The position numbers were made by a program, and so were the translations under genes. This document shows positions 15,282-23,360 of a stretch of 64,000 nt of DNA, piece after piece; within the stretch, counting starts at the first letter, position 1, and the number at the start of each line of letters is the position of its first letter. Source of the DNA: Spongisporangium articulatum (GTDB lineage Bacteria; Actinomycetota; Actinomycetes; Actinomycetales; Kineosporiaceae). The stretch covers positions 1-64,000 of the forward strand of contig NZ_JBITLV010000004.1 in assembly GCF_044465595.1 (NCBI RefSeq), given 5' to 3'. Below the pieces are notes generated by a model. That model was not told where the DNA came from, made no database searches, and saw only the letters and a list, made by a program, of their open reading frames with translations.

Positions 15282-15827
15282 TCAGTCGCTGATCGGGTAC
15301 ACGGCGCCGGCCTTGCCGGTCAGCTCCCACACGCCCGGCGGCAGGTACAGCGGCCGGTGGTGCGCGGTGCGGCCCTGGTGCTCCAGACGGGCCGTCGAGC
15401 CCTCCGGGACCAGGACGGTGAACGACAACTGGCCGTCGATCAGGTGGCGACGGACGCCGACGGGCCCGGCCGGGACCAGGACGTGGAGGTTCGGGTCGGG
15501 GCGTCGCAGGAGCCGGGCGAGCACCGAGGCACGACCGCCGAACAGCGGGTCGGGCACGGTGATCGGGACGACGGCCCGCCGGCTGTCCCGGTGCCCGGGC
15601 GCCGGCGGCAGCTGCTGCGGTGGGCCGACCCGCTTCACGCGGATGTCGCCCTGGCGGCGAGGCTTCCCGAAGGAGACCGGCGCCACCAGCTGCTGGACCT
15701 CGTCGACCAGGACAAGGGGCGTGCGGGTGAGCTCGGCGGTGAGCCGGTCCAACGCGGCGTCGTTCTCGGCGGTCGGCAGGTCGAGGGTGTCGGGGTGGGC
15801 GCTGGGCTTGGTCTCGGGCCGTGCCAT
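15282..15827 (-). CDS. hypothetical protein of the transfer operon
   Basis: The product is 181 residues, with no membrane helix and no family I recognise. It has an N-terminal acidic helix (ENDAALDRLTAELTRTPLVL), a proline-rich middle, and a beta-rich C-terminal half (GQLSFTVLVPEGSTARLEHQ, then LYLPPGVWEL). The end resembles the strands of a small beta-barrel. The ATG is preceded by GGAGA. It lies between two membrane-protein genes of the leftward operon, so a role in transfer is likely by position only. Confidence 0.65.
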   Translation of the reverse strand: MARPETKPSAHPDTLDLPTAENDAALDRLTAELTRTPLVLVDEVQQLVAPVSFGKPRRQGDIRVKRVGPPQQLPPAPGHRDSRRAVVPITVPDPLFGGRASVLARLLRRPDPNLHVLVPAGPVGVRRHLIDGQLSFTVLVPEGSTARLEHQGRTAHHRPLYLPPGVWELTGKAGAVYPISD

Positions 15828-15845
15828 GATCGGGTCTCCTTCGGG

Positions 15846-16454
15846 TCAGGTTGCGTAGCTGGTCGCGGCGTAGTCGGAGGGGGCGTCTCGCCAGCCGGCG
15901 GCTTGGCCGGCCAGCGGGTCGGGGGTGGTGACGATCTCCCCGTACAGGGAGTAGAGGCCGCCACGTTGGGGGTCGGGTGAGGCGTCGACCATCACCAGCA
16001 GCCACTGGTCGGTGTCCTGCCAGGAGGCGGGCAACGTGTAGGTCGCGAGGATCCGGCCCGGGTTGCCGGGGTCGTCGCACGATCGGACGCGGGTCATGCC
16101 CTTCCGTGTGGCCCACGCCTCGAACTCGGTTCCGAAGGCGAATGTGTCGACGTCGACCGCGAACCGGCGCACCTCCTGTTGGAGTCGTTCCCCGCGAGGC
16201 CGGAACGGCAGATCGGCGCGACGGACCCAGACCCGGTTCGCCAGACGGACCGCGAGGTCCGCGACCCGGGCCAGCAGCAGAGCCAGGACAAAGGCCAGGG
16301 CGCCGCAGACGATCCAGGTGACGACCCGGACGTAGACGGTGGCCCACAAGCCGATCAGGGCGGCGTGGATGACGAGGAGCTGCGGCCGTGCAACGGCCGC
16401 CATGACTCCGGTCGCCGCGAAGGCACAGGCCGCGAGGAAGGCGACGCCGCTCAC
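15846..16454 (-). CDS. membrane protein of the transfer operon
   Basis: This 202-residue protein has two or three N-terminal membrane helices: about 3-20 (VAFLAACAFAATGVMAAVAR), 27-45 and 48-68. A cytosolic domain of about 125 residues begins RRADLPFRPRGERLQQEVRR and contains several aromatic strands (DQWLLVMVDASPD). The function is unknown. The start codon overlaps the stop of the upstream gene by four bases (ATGA), which shows translational coupling within the transfer operon. Confidence 0.7.
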   Translation of the reverse strand: MSGVAFLAACAFAATGVMAAVARPQLLVIHAALIGLWATVYVRVVTWIVCGALAFVLALLLARVADLAVRLANRVWVRRADLPFRPRGERLQQEVRRFAVDVDTFAFGTEFEAWATRKGMTRVRSCDDPGNPGRILATYTLPASWQDTDQWLLVMVDASPDPQRGGLYSLYGEIVTTPDPLAGQAAGWRDAPSDYAATSYAT

Positions 16455-16819
16455 GAGGCGCCCACCTGGTGTTCGCGGTCGACCTCGTCGCTGGGCTCGT
16501 CCGAGTCCTCGACGCGAGGAAGGTCGAGCGTGTCCGCGAGCGAGCCGGCCTCGGCCTCTCGCCCCGGATCAGCCTCTGGTTCCGAGACTGTCTCGCTGGC
16601 CGCCGCCAGGTGCGCTCGCCGCAATGGGGCGCCGAGGCTCTCCTGCCGGGCGGTGTCGCGAACCGTGAGGAACCAGGTGCCGCCGAAGGCGGCGACCATC
16701 AGCGCGGCGGTCACCGCCCCGGGCAGGCTGTGCACGTACCGGACCGCGAACACTGCGAACATCAGGATCAGCGCGGCCCAGATGATGAGCCCCGGCGACC
16801 GCATCACGAGCCGGGCCAT
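16451..16819 (-). CDS. small membrane protein of the transfer operon
   Basis: A 122-residue protein with two N-terminal membrane helices (about 10-30: LIIWAALILMFAVFAVRYVH, and 33-52: PGAVTAALMVAAFGGTWFLT) followed by a long acidic, probably disordered tail. Its start overlaps the preceding stop by one base (TGATG) and its own stop overlaps the next start. This is typical of the short Spd-type genes that surround TraB in actinomycete elements, but sequence alone does not prove the role. Confidence 0.7.
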   Translation of the reverse strand: MARLVMRSPGLIIWAALILMFAVFAVRYVHSLPGAVTAALMVAAFGGTWFLTVRDTARQESLGAPLRRAHLAAASETVSEPEADPGREAEAGSLADTLDLPRVEDSDEPSDEVDREHQVGAS

Positions 16820-17157
16820 CAGGCCTGCTCCGCGCTCGCGTGCATCTCGCCTGCGGACGGCCGGCGGGGCGGGGCCACGCCCAGGGACACCGGACCACCG
16901 GCGGTGGCGATCAGCTCCTGCAGCGCGTTCACCAACCACACGGCGTCGGTGATCGCGAGGACGCCGTCGCGGGGCGGGTCCAACAGGACGATCCGGGTCG
17001 CCCCGTCGTACTGGGTGAGGAACACGGCACCTGCGGGGGTCTCCAGCAGACGGCTCGTGCAGTCGCTGCAGTTGCCGTCCCTGTGCTCGGCGGGGTCGCA
17101 CCACGGGGCGTGGGCGATAGGCGAGTCCGGCTGGGCGTCGTCGATAATGAGGGTCAT
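16819..17157 (-). CDS. hypothetical protein, first gene of the transfer operon
   Basis: The 112-residue product begins MTLIIDDAQPDSPIAHAPWC and has cysteines in WCDPAEHRDGNCSDC, a possible metal site resembling that of DUF6907-type proteins of actinomycetes. The rest is beta strands then a helix (ITDAVWLVNALQELIATAGG). It is the first gene after the right end of the element, so the operon promoter should lie in 17158-17300. Function unknown. Confidence 0.62.
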   Translation of the reverse strand: MTLIIDDAQPDSPIAHAPWCDPAEHRDGNCSDCTSRLLETPAGAVFLTQYDGATRIVLLDPPRDGVLAITDAVWLVNALQELIATAGGPVSLGVAPPRRPSAGEMHASAEQA

Positions 17158-17235
17158 GACTCGGGTACCTCCGGGTCTTAGGCCCCGGCCGGCGTGTGGA
17201 GCGTCGAGCCGGGGCTGTTGGGTTCGGCGTTCGTG

Positions 17236-17274
17236 TTGCTCGCCGATTGCTCACGGACGAAGCGGTCTGCTCAC
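17236..17274. repeat. candidate integrase arm sites, right
   Basis: TTGCTCGC (17236), TTGCTCAC (17247) and CTGCTCAC (17267) lie in the same orientation. The first two are 11 bases apart, exactly as in the block at 311-330, and the 20-base blocks match at 18 positions. They lie about 100 bp inside the right core repeat. Together with the left block they would flank the core in the circular form. Confidence 0.5.
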
Positions 17275-17371
17275 GTCCTGAGCGGTCTGAATGACCACCC
17301 CGGATGACCCATGACCTGGGAAAACGCGCTATCTGCGCACGATCCGACTCAGATCAATACGCTTGGAACCC

Positions 17372-17417
17372 GATTTGTAATCAGCCGGTCGCCGGTTCGA
17401 CTCCGGCCGCGGGCTCC
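17372..17417 (+). repeat. attR (right 46-bp attachment repeat)
   Basis: This copy is identical to 175-220. Only the 3' half of the tRNA is present, so it cannot fold as a tRNA. It marks the element-chromosome junction; the alcohol dehydrogenase gene begins 41 bases further on. Confidence 0.92.
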
Positions 17418-17458
17418 CCGTCCGACGGTCCTCGCCGAACCGTTTAGGGTGCTTGTCC

Positions 17459-18514
17459 ATGAAGGCGACCCTGCTGCACGGCGAACGTGACATCCGGTTG
17501 GAAGAGGTCCCCGACCCGACGATCAAGTCGCCGACCGACGCCGTGGTGCGGGTCGTCGCGGCGTGCGTGTGCGGGTCGGACCTGTGGGGCTACCGGGGCA
17601 TCCAGCCGACGCACGAGCCGCGCCGGATCGGGCACGAGTTCGTGGGCATCGTCGAGGAGGTCGGCGCCGACGTCCGGACGGTCAGGAAGGGCCAGTTCGT
17701 CATCGCGCCGTTCATGATCAGCGACGGAACCTGCCCGAACTGCCACAACGGTGTGCAGACGTCGTGCCTGAAGGTGTCTGGCTGGGGGCACCCGGACCGC
17801 GAGGGGTTCCTGGCCGACGCCGGGCAGGGCGAGTGGGTGCGGGTGCCGCTGGCCGACGGGACGCTCGTCGCCACCCCCGAGGTACCGGACGCCGGGCTGG
17901 TGCCGAGCCTGCTGACCCTCTCCGACGTGATGGGCACCGGGCACCACGCGGCGCTCGCGGCCGGGGTGGGCAAGGGCAGCACCGTCGCGGTGGTGGGGGA
18001 CGGGGCCGTGGGCCAGTGCGCGGTGATCGCCGCCAACCGGCTGGGCGCCGAGCGCGTCGTCGTCATGTCGCGGCACGCCGACCGCCAGAAGTTGGCCAAG
18101 GAGTTCGGCGCCACCGACGTCGTGGCGGCCCGCGGCGACGAGGGGGCGGCCGCCGTTCGCGAGCTCTTCGACGGGATCGGTGCCGACGCGGTGCTGGAGT
18201 GCGTGGGCACCAAGGAGTCGATGGACCAGGCGATCGGGTCCGTCCGACCGGGCGGGACGATCGGCTACGTCGGCCTGCCGCACGGCGTCGAGCTGAACGT
18301 GCCGGGCATGTTCTACCGGAACGTCAACCTGCACGGCGGCGTCGCGCCGGTGCGCGCGTACCTGGAGGAGCTGCTCAGCGACGTGCTGCACGGCAGCATC
18401 AACCCGGGGAAGGTCTTCGACCTGAACCTGCCGCTGACCGAGGTGGCCGAGGCCTACGCGGCCATGGACGAGCGCCGGGCGATCAAGAGCTTCCTGAACA
18501 TCGGCTCGGTGTAA
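17459..18514 (+). CDS. zinc-dependent medium-chain alcohol dehydrogenase
   Basis: This 351-residue MDR-family oxidoreductase should use NAD(P)H on an unknown alcohol or aldehyde. Catalytic zinc ligand candidates are C38 (CVCGSD) and H59/E60 (GHEFVG). A structural-zinc lobe is suggested by CPNCHNGVQTSC, although one of the usual four cysteines is missing. The Rossmann part has VAVVGDGAVGQCAVIAA (about 177-193). I use ATG 17459; TTG two codons earlier is possible, and neither has a strong ribosome-binding site. The mobile element inserted 41 bases upstream, so the gene may have lost its original promoter or may have been read through from tRNA-Thr. Confidence 0.88.
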   Translation: MKATLLHGERDIRLEEVPDPTIKSPTDAVVRVVAACVCGSDLWGYRGIQPTHEPRRIGHEFVGIVEEVGADVRTVRKGQFVIAPFMISDGTCPNCHNGVQTSCLKVSGWGHPDREGFLADAGQGEWVRVPLADGTLVATPEVPDAGLVPSLLTLSDVMGTGHHAALAAGVGKGSTVAVVGDGAVGQCAVIAANRLGAERVVVMSRHADRQKLAKEFGATDVVAARGDEGAAAVRELFDGIGADAVLECVGTKESMDQAIGSVRPGGTIGYVGLPHGVELNVPGMFYRNVNLHGGVAPVRAYLEELLSDVLHGSINPGKVFDLNLPLTEVAEAYAAMDERRAIKSFLNIGSV

Positions 18515-18520
18515 CGGTTC

Positions 18521-18955
18521 TCAGCGGGCGCGCGACCCGCGCAGCAGCCAGAACAGCCCGACGATCGGCAGCACCAGCGGGATGAATCCGTACCCGGAGC
18601 CGTAGCCCGACCATACGGTCGCGTCGGGGAACGCCTGCGCGTCGAACAGGCTCGCGGTGCCGACGGCCAGCACGCCGCCGAGCTCGAACCCGATGGTGCC
18701 CAGCGCCACCCGCCGCGCGGTCTCGCCCGGGCGGGCCAGCGCGACGGTGGCGACGATGTAGATCACCCCGGCCAGGGCGGACAGCAGGTAGGCCAGCGGC
18801 GCCTCGTCGTACTTGGTCGAGATCTGCACCAGCGCGCGCGACGTGGCCGCGATCGCGAACAGCGCGTAGACCGCGACCAGCAGCCGGCCCGGCCCGTGCC
18901 GGCGGGCGTCGGTCGCTCCGTCGGTCGCGTCACCGGTGGTCGAGGGCTCAGGCAT
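18521..18955 (-). CDS. integral membrane protein
   Basis: This 144-residue protein has four predicted helices: about 25-42, 52-75 (YLLSALAGVIYIVATVALAR), 85-105 and 115-138. It resembles the small four-helix membrane proteins common in actinobacteria, function unknown. Its start overlaps the stop of the upstream membrane-protein gene by eight bases, so the two form an operon. The end is convergent with the alcohol dehydrogenase gene, with six bases between the stop codons. Confidence 0.8.
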   Translation of the reverse strand: MPEPSTTGDATDGATDARRHGPGRLLVAVYALFAIAATSRALVQISTKYDEAPLAYLLSALAGVIYIVATVALARPGETARRVALGTIGFELGGVLAVGTASLFDAQAFPDATVWSGYGSGYGFIPLVLPIVGLFWLLRGSRAR

Positions 18956-19310
18956 GTCCGCTCCAGATCTGCGCCATCCGCAGGGTCATCACGCCGACCG
19001 CGACGCAGGCGAGGGTGATCACCAGCGTGCTCGAGCGGGACCGTTCCATCGACGACCACACCGCGCCCACCGGGATGATGAACGGCAGCGCCGCGGCGTA
19101 GGAGACGAACGTCGCGACCGACACCGAGCGGTCCGTCGTGGCCACCGCCGCCACCCCCGCCACCAGCTGCGCGAGCGTCAGTACCTCGGCGACCAGCAGG
19201 ACGACGAGCAGTCGGTTGCTGGGCCGCGCGTCCCGCACCGCCGTCGCCACGCTCCACCCGGCGCCCAACAGGCACGCCGCGAGCAGCGGCCAGGTCAGGA
19301 CGGCGAACAC
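18948..19310 (-). CDS. integral membrane protein
   Basis: A protein of about 120 residues with four hydrophobic segments: the N-terminus (VFAVLTWPLLAACLLGAGWS), about 30-55 (LLVVLLVAEVLTLAQLVAGV), 60-85 and 92-110. Together with its downstream neighbour it looks like a pair of related four-helix proteins. I chose GTG 19310, with AGGG nine bases upstream; an in-frame ATG at 19358 would add 16 polar residues. Function unknown. Confidence 0.7.
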   Translation of the reverse strand: MFAVLTWPLLAACLLGAGWSVATAVRDARPSNRLLVVLLVAEVLTLAQLVAGVAAVATTDRSVSVATFVSYAAALPFIIPVGAVWSSMERSRSSTLVITLACVAVGVMTLRMAQIWSGHA

Positions 19311-19369
19311 GTCGCCGACCCTACGATCACCGCCCTGCCGTGAGTGCGGCGGGGCCACCCCCCTCAGGT

Positions 19370-19453
19370 CGTGATCATGGAAACTTCTACTCTCTCGTGC
19401 CGGAGCGGTGCGGGTGTGGCGGCGCCGACAGAGTAGAAGTTTCCATGATCACG
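19370..19453. terminator. long inverted repeat (24-bp perfect arms)
   Basis: Arms 19370-19393 and 19430-19453 are perfect reverse complements beginning CGTGATCATGGAAACTTC, with a GC-rich 36-base loop. The right arm contains the stop codon of the PPOX gene, so the structure forms directly behind that gene. There is no T tract, as is usual in high-GC actinobacteria. The outer ten bases are shared with the inverted repeat at 60070-60173. Confidence 0.6.
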
Positions 19454-19919
19454 GCTGGGTGGGGGCGCGGCCCGGCGGGAAGCCGCCCGTGGCGATCGGC
19501 CCCCACCGGGTCGGGGTGATCCGGATCAACGACTTGCCCTGAGCGACCATCGCCGCCCGGTACTCGTCCCAGTCCGGGTGCTCGCCGGAGATGCAGCGGA
19601 AGTACTCGACCAGCGGTTCCAGCGCCTCCGGCAGGTCCAGCACCTCCGCGGTCCCGTCCACCTGGACGTACGGCCCGTTCCACTCGTCCGACTGCACGAC
19701 CAGCGAGACCTCGCCCCGGCGGCGGATGTTCGCGACCTTCGCGCGCTGCGGGTAGGTCGAAACGACGACCCGGCCGGCGTTGTCCACCCCGCACGTGACC
19801 AGCGACAGCTGGGGCGAACCGTCCGCCCGGTACGTCATGAGCGTCGCCCGGTGCCGCGGGCGCAGGAACTCGAGCAACTCCTCGCGCGAGACGCGCGTCG
19901 CGGTAGCGATCGTCACCAT
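19449..19919 (-). CDS. PPOX-class, F420-type oxidoreductase (Rv1155-like)
   Basis: This 156-residue split-barrel protein resembles the actinobacterial FDOR-B group, which uses coenzyme F420 or flavin. Visible family features are MTYRADGSPQLSLVTCGVD (about 25-43), STYPQRAKVANIRRRGEVSL (about 50-69), NGPYVQVDGTAEVL, and the C-terminal GEHPDWDEYRAAM...IRITPTRW. The substrate is not predictable. The start is ATG 19919; the upstream dehydrogenase gene ends 14 bases before it, so the two are likely co-transcribed. Confidence 0.88.
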   Translation of the reverse strand: MVTIATATRVSREELLEFLRPRHRATLMTYRADGSPQLSLVTCGVDNAGRVVVSTYPQRAKVANIRRRGEVSLVVQSDEWNGPYVQVDGTAEVLDLPEALEPLVEYFRCISGEHPDWDEYRAAMVAQGKSLIRITPTRWGPIATGGFPPGRAPTQP

Positions 19920-19933
19920 GCGGCCATCAAACC

Positions 19934-20782
19934 TCAGTGGGCCAGGAACGTCGCGGCCATGTCCAGCTCGCCGTGCCCGGCCTCGGCGGCCTTCGCGAAG
20001 TAGGCCCGCGCGACCGACACCACCGCCGGGTCGGCGCCGGCCTCGCGGGCGGCCTCCTCGATCAACCCGGCGTCCTTCAACGCCCCGCTCAACGCGAAGG
20101 CCGGGTCGTACGCACCGGACAGCATCGCCGCGCCCTTGAGCTGCACGTAGGGGGCGTCCATCGCCCCGCCCTTGACGGCCTCCAGGAAGAGCGCCGGGTC
20201 GACGCCGAGCGCCTCGGCCGTCCTCAGCGCCTCGGCGATGCCCTCCAGGACGGTGAACACCCACCCGTTGCAGACCAGCTTCAACCGCGTCCCGGCCCCC
20301 GCGTCGCCGACCCACATCGTGCGCGCCCCGACCGCGTCGAACAGCGGCGCCACCCGCGGCGCCAGGTCGCTCGGCCCCGAGGCCAGCACGACGAGCTGTC
20401 CCTTCTCGGCCGGCTGCTTCGTGCCCAGCACGGGGGCGTCGACGAACGGCAGGCCCTGCCGCTCCGCGTGCGCGGCCAGCTCGGCGGTCCCGGCGACCCC
20501 GACGGTGCTCGACTGCACCCACACGGTGCCGGACGCCGGGGCGGCCGCCTCGATCGCGGACCGCACGCTCTCGAGGTCGAACAGCATCGTGAGGACGACG
20601 TCCGCCCCCGCCGCCGCCTCGGCGGCGGTCCGCGTCACCTGGCACCCGTCGTCCGCCAGCGGCGCGGCCCGTTCGTAGGTGCGGTTCCAGACCCGGGTCG
20701 GGAGCCCGGCGGCGGCCAGGTTCCGCGCCATGCCGGCGCCCATCGTCCCGGTTCCCAACAGCGCAACGGTAGGAGTGCTCAC
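19934..20782 (-). CDS. beta-hydroxyacid dehydrogenase (3-hydroxyisobutyrate dehydrogenase family)
   Basis: The product has 282 residues. The N-terminal Rossmann fold has VALLGTGTMGAGMARNLAAA (about 6-25) and the substrate-binding DAPVLGTKQPAEKGQL segment (about 118-133). The conserved lysine of the family is in GTRLKLVCNGW (about 168-178), and the C-terminal domain is all helical. It should oxidise a 3-hydroxy acid or reduce a semialdehyde with NAD(P). GTG 20782 gives the family-typical N-terminus, although GGAGG directly abuts it; a leaderless message is possible. It is divergent from otsAB. Confidence 0.88.
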   Translation of the reverse strand: MSTPTVALLGTGTMGAGMARNLAAAGLPTRVWNRTYERAAPLADDGCQVTRTAAEAAAGADVVLTMLFDLESVRSAIEAAAPASGTVWVQSSTVGVAGTAELAAHAERQGLPFVDAPVLGTKQPAEKGQLVVLASGPSDLAPRVAPLFDAVGARTMWVGDAGAGTRLKLVCNGWVFTVLEGIAEALRTAEALGVDPALFLEAVKGGAMDAPYVQLKGAAMLSGAYDPAFALSGALKDAGLIEEAAREAGADPAVVSVARAYFAKAAEAGHGELDMAATFLAH

Positions 20783-20852
20783 CCTCCGCAACCTACGTGC
20801 GGTGTCCGTGTGCCGCGAGAGGTGTCGCACCGAGACCCGTACAGGCGCGTCG

Positions 20853-20864
20853 GTGTCCGGACAC
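20853..20864. promoter_or_regulatory. 12-bp palindrome before otsAB
   Basis: GTGTCCGGACAC is a perfect palindrome ending 13 bases before the otsAB start codon. It could be an operator in the divergent promoter region, or it may reflect base composition. Confidence 0.3.
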
Positions 20865-20877
20865 CTAGGGTGGTCGC

Positions 20878-23238
20878 GTGACCAGTGTCGACACAGGCGA
20901 CGCACGACCGCCGTCCGAGCCGCCGAAGAACGGCCACCACGACCTCATCGTCGTGGCCAACCGGCTGCCCGTGGACCGGAAGGTCGCCGCCGACGGGACC
21001 ACCAGCTGGGTGCCCAGCCCGGGTGGTCTGGTCACGGCGCTCGAGCCCGTCATGCAGCGCAACGCGGGCGCGTGGGTGGGCTGGTCGGGCAGCGCCGGCG
21101 AGGCCCCGGAGCCGTTCGAGGCCCGCGGTATCCGCCTGATCCCGGTGATGCTCGACGAGCGTGAGGTCGAGGAGTTCTACGAGGGCATGGCCAACTCGAC
21201 GTTGTGGCCGCTGTACCACGACGTCGTCGCCCGCCCCCAGTTCCACCGCAGCTGGTGGGAGAGCTACGAGCAGGTCAACCAGCGCTTCGCCGACCGGGCC
21301 GCCGCCGAGGCCGCACCGAACGCGCTGGTCTGGGTGCAGGACTACCAGCTGCAGCTCGTCCCGCAGATGCTGCGCCGGTTGCGCCCCGACCTGCGGATCG
21401 GGTTCTTCAACCACATCCCGTTCCCGCCCTACGAGCTGTTCGCGCAGCTGCCGTGGCGCCGCCGGGTGCTCGAGGGGCTGCTCGGGGCCGACCAGTTGGG
21501 CTTCCAGCGCCCGGCCGACGCGAACAACTTCCTGCGCGCCTGCCGGCGCAACGGCCTGTCCACCCGGCGGGGCATGGTGCAACTGCCCGGTGAGCCGCGG
21601 TTCGGCAGCCCCGACCACCATCCGCGGCGCGAGGTCAACGCGGCCGCGTTCCCCATCTCGATCGACGCGCGCGCGGTCCAGGAACTGGCCGAGCGGCCCG
21701 AGATCCAGATGCGGGCCAAGGAGATCCGGCGCGAGCTCGGCGACCCGCGGGTCGTGCTGCTCGGCGTCGACCGGCTCGACTACACGAAGGGCATCCTGCA
21801 CCGCCTCAAGGCGGTCGAGGAGCTGTTCGAGGACGGCGACCTCGAGGCCCAGGACGCCGTCCTGGTGCAGGTCGCGACCCCCAGCCGCGAGCGCGTCGAC
21901 CAGTACCAGAAGATGCGCCAGGACGTGGAGGTCACGGTCGGGCGGATCAACGGCGACTACGGCAAGATCGGCCACCCCGCCGTGCACTACCTGCACCAGG
22001 CCTACGGGCGTGACGAGCTGGCCGCGCTGTACCTCGCGGCCGACGTCCTGCTGGTCACGGCCCTGCGCGACGGCATGAACCTGGTCGCCAAGGAGTACGT
22101 CGCCACCCGCTACGACGAGGGCGGCGCGCTGGTGCTGTCCGAGTTCGCCGGCGCCGCCAACGAACTGCCGCAGGCGTTCCTGATCAACCCGCACGACATC
22201 GACGGCATGAAGGCACAGATCATGCGGGCCGTGCACGTCACGCCGAAGGAGGCGCAGCGCCGGATGCGGGCCATGCGTCGCCGCGTCTTCGACCACGACG
22301 TCGCCCGCTGGGCCTCGACGTTCCTCAAGGTGGCCGCCTCGGCCGTGGAGCCGAACGCCGTCGCCTCGGTCAGCCCCGGCGATCTGCCGACCGACACCGG
22401 CGCGATCCGGTTACCGGTCCGTCCCGGCCCGCGCCCCGACGTCCTCGACCGCGCCCGACGGGCGCTACCGCCCGGCCTGGTGGACGACGTCGAGGGCTTC
22501 GCGATGCACCCCTCCCTGCTCGTCGCGCTGGACTTCGACGGCGTGCTGGCCCCGCTGACCGCCAAGCCCGAGCTGTCCCGGATGCTGCCCGAGGCGCGCA
22601 GCCAGCTCGGCGCGCTCGTGCACGTGCCCGGCGTCCGGCTGGCCCTGGTCTCCGGCCGGTCGCTGGCCGACCTGCGAGCCATCGCGGACCCGCCGCCGGG
22701 CACGATGCTGGTCGGCAGCCACGGCGCCGAGTTCAGCGACCCGATCGGCGGCGGCGCCGCCTCGGCCGAGCTGGACGACGACCGGCGGGCCCTGCTCGCG
22801 AAGGCCACCGAGGAACTGCAGAAACTGTCCGCCCAGCACGACCGGACCTGGGTCGAGATGAAGCCGACCGGCGTCGTCCTGCACACCCGGCAGGCCGAGG
22901 CGGAGGTGGCCGCGGCGGCCACGAAGGCCGCCCTCAAGGGCGTCGGGTCCTGGCCCGGCGTGCACGTCACGATGGGCAAGGAGGTCGTGGAGCTGTCCGT
23001 GGTCGAGGTGACCAAGGGGACGGCGCTCGCGGCCCTGCGCCAGGCGCTCGGCGTGGGCGCGGTGATGTACGTCGGCGACGACGTGACCGACGAGCGCGCG
23101 TTCGACGTGATGAGCGTCGACAGCGGCGACGTGTCGGTGCGCGTCGGTGACGGCGACACCCTGGCCCGGCACCGGCTGCGCGACCCCGAACAGGTCGCGA
23201 CCCTGCTCGGGCTGCTCGTCGACCTGTGCCGCGAATAG
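20878..23238 (+). CDS. otsAB: bifunctional trehalose-6-phosphate synthase/phosphatase
   Basis: This 786-residue fusion makes trehalose from UDP- or ADP/GDP-glucose and glucose-6-phosphate. The GT20 domain (about 18-490) shows VVANRLPVDRK, DYQLQLVPQML, HIPFPPYELF, GVDRLDYTKGI (about 296-306) and ALRDGMNLVAKEYVA. The HAD-type phosphatase domain (about 545-785) shows the nucleophile motif DFDGV (552-556) and GDDVTDE (about 731-737). A linker of about 50 residues separates the domains. The start is GTG 20878. Trehalose serves as osmolyte and reserve in actinomycetes. Fused OtsA-OtsB is common in eukaryotes and scattered in bacteria. Confidence 0.94.
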   Translation: MTSVDTGDARPPSEPPKNGHHDLIVVANRLPVDRKVAADGTTSWVPSPGGLVTALEPVMQRNAGAWVGWSGSAGEAPEPFEARGIRLIPVMLDEREVEEFYEGMANSTLWPLYHDVVARPQFHRSWWESYEQVNQRFADRAAAEAAPNALVWVQDYQLQLVPQMLRRLRPDLRIGFFNHIPFPPYELFAQLPWRRRVLEGLLGADQLGFQRPADANNFLRACRRNGLSTRRGMVQLPGEPRFGSPDHHPRREVNAAAFPISIDARAVQELAERPEIQMRAKEIRRELGDPRVVLLGVDRLDYTKGILHRLKAVEELFEDGDLEAQDAVLVQVATPSRERVDQYQKMRQDVEVTVGRINGDYGKIGHPAVHYLHQAYGRDELAALYLAADVLLVTALRDGMNLVAKEYVATRYDEGGALVLSEFAGAANELPQAFLINPHDIDGMKAQIMRAVHVTPKEAQRRMRAMRRRVFDHDVARWASTFLKVAASAVEPNAVASVSPGDLPTDTGAIRLPVRPGPRPDVLDRARRALPPGLVDDVEGFAMHPSLLVALDFDGVLAPLTAKPELSRMLPEARSQLGALVHVPGVRLALVSGRSLADLRAIADPPPGTMLVGSHGAEFSDPIGGGAASAELDDDRRALLAKATEELQKLSAQHDRTWVEMKPTGVVLHTRQAEAEVAAAATKAALKGVGSWPGVHVTMGKEVVELSVVEVTKGTALAALRQALGVGAVMYVGDDVTDERAFDVMSVDSGDVSVRVGDGDTLARHRLRDPEQVATLLGLLVDLCRE

Positions 23239-23252
23239 AGCGCTCACAGGGG

Positions 23253-23287
23253 ACAGGCCCGGGCCGATCCTGGCCAACCGGGCCCTG
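23253..23287 (+). terminator. putative terminator behind otsAB
   Basis: CAGGCCCGG and CCGGGCCCTG arms enclose a 15-base loop about 15 bases after the otsAB stop. One extra base in the right arm makes the stem imperfect. No T tract follows. Confidence 0.4.
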
Positions 23288-23360
23288 ACGTGGTGAGATA
23301 ACCCGCAACCGTTACTTGAGGGTTTGTCCTGAAGGTTCGATTCAGCCGGAGGTGGTCCGC

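Larger units (their letters stand above)
175..17417. mobile_element. integrative and conjugative element (AICE-like) inserted in tRNA-Thr
   Basis: A 46-bp perfect direct repeat (175-220 and 17372-17417) made of the 3' half of tRNA-Thr bounds the segment. An integrase gene lies just inside the left copy. The content is typical of actinomycete integrative and conjugative elements: integrase, excisionase, regulator, replication-type genes, and a TraB/FtsK-like translocase with a DUF2637 partner and small membrane proteins. It also carries phage-type genes (HGG-motif protein, tape-measure-like protein) and a PIN protein. No capsid, portal or large terminase gene is visible, so it is not a complete prophage. 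Short 8-base repeats repeated at both ends are candidate integrase arm sites. Confidence 0.88.

Noticed and set aside
175..17417. Complete prophage
   Set aside because: Only tape-measure-like and HGG-motif genes are phage-like. No capsid, portal, protease, large terminase, baseplate or lysis genes are present, and a conjugation module is.
175..17417. CRISPR array or known anti-phage gene cluster in the element
   Set aside because: No regularly spaced repeats with unique spacers and no Cas, restriction-modification or other recognisable defence gene set was found. The PIN protein alone is not enough.
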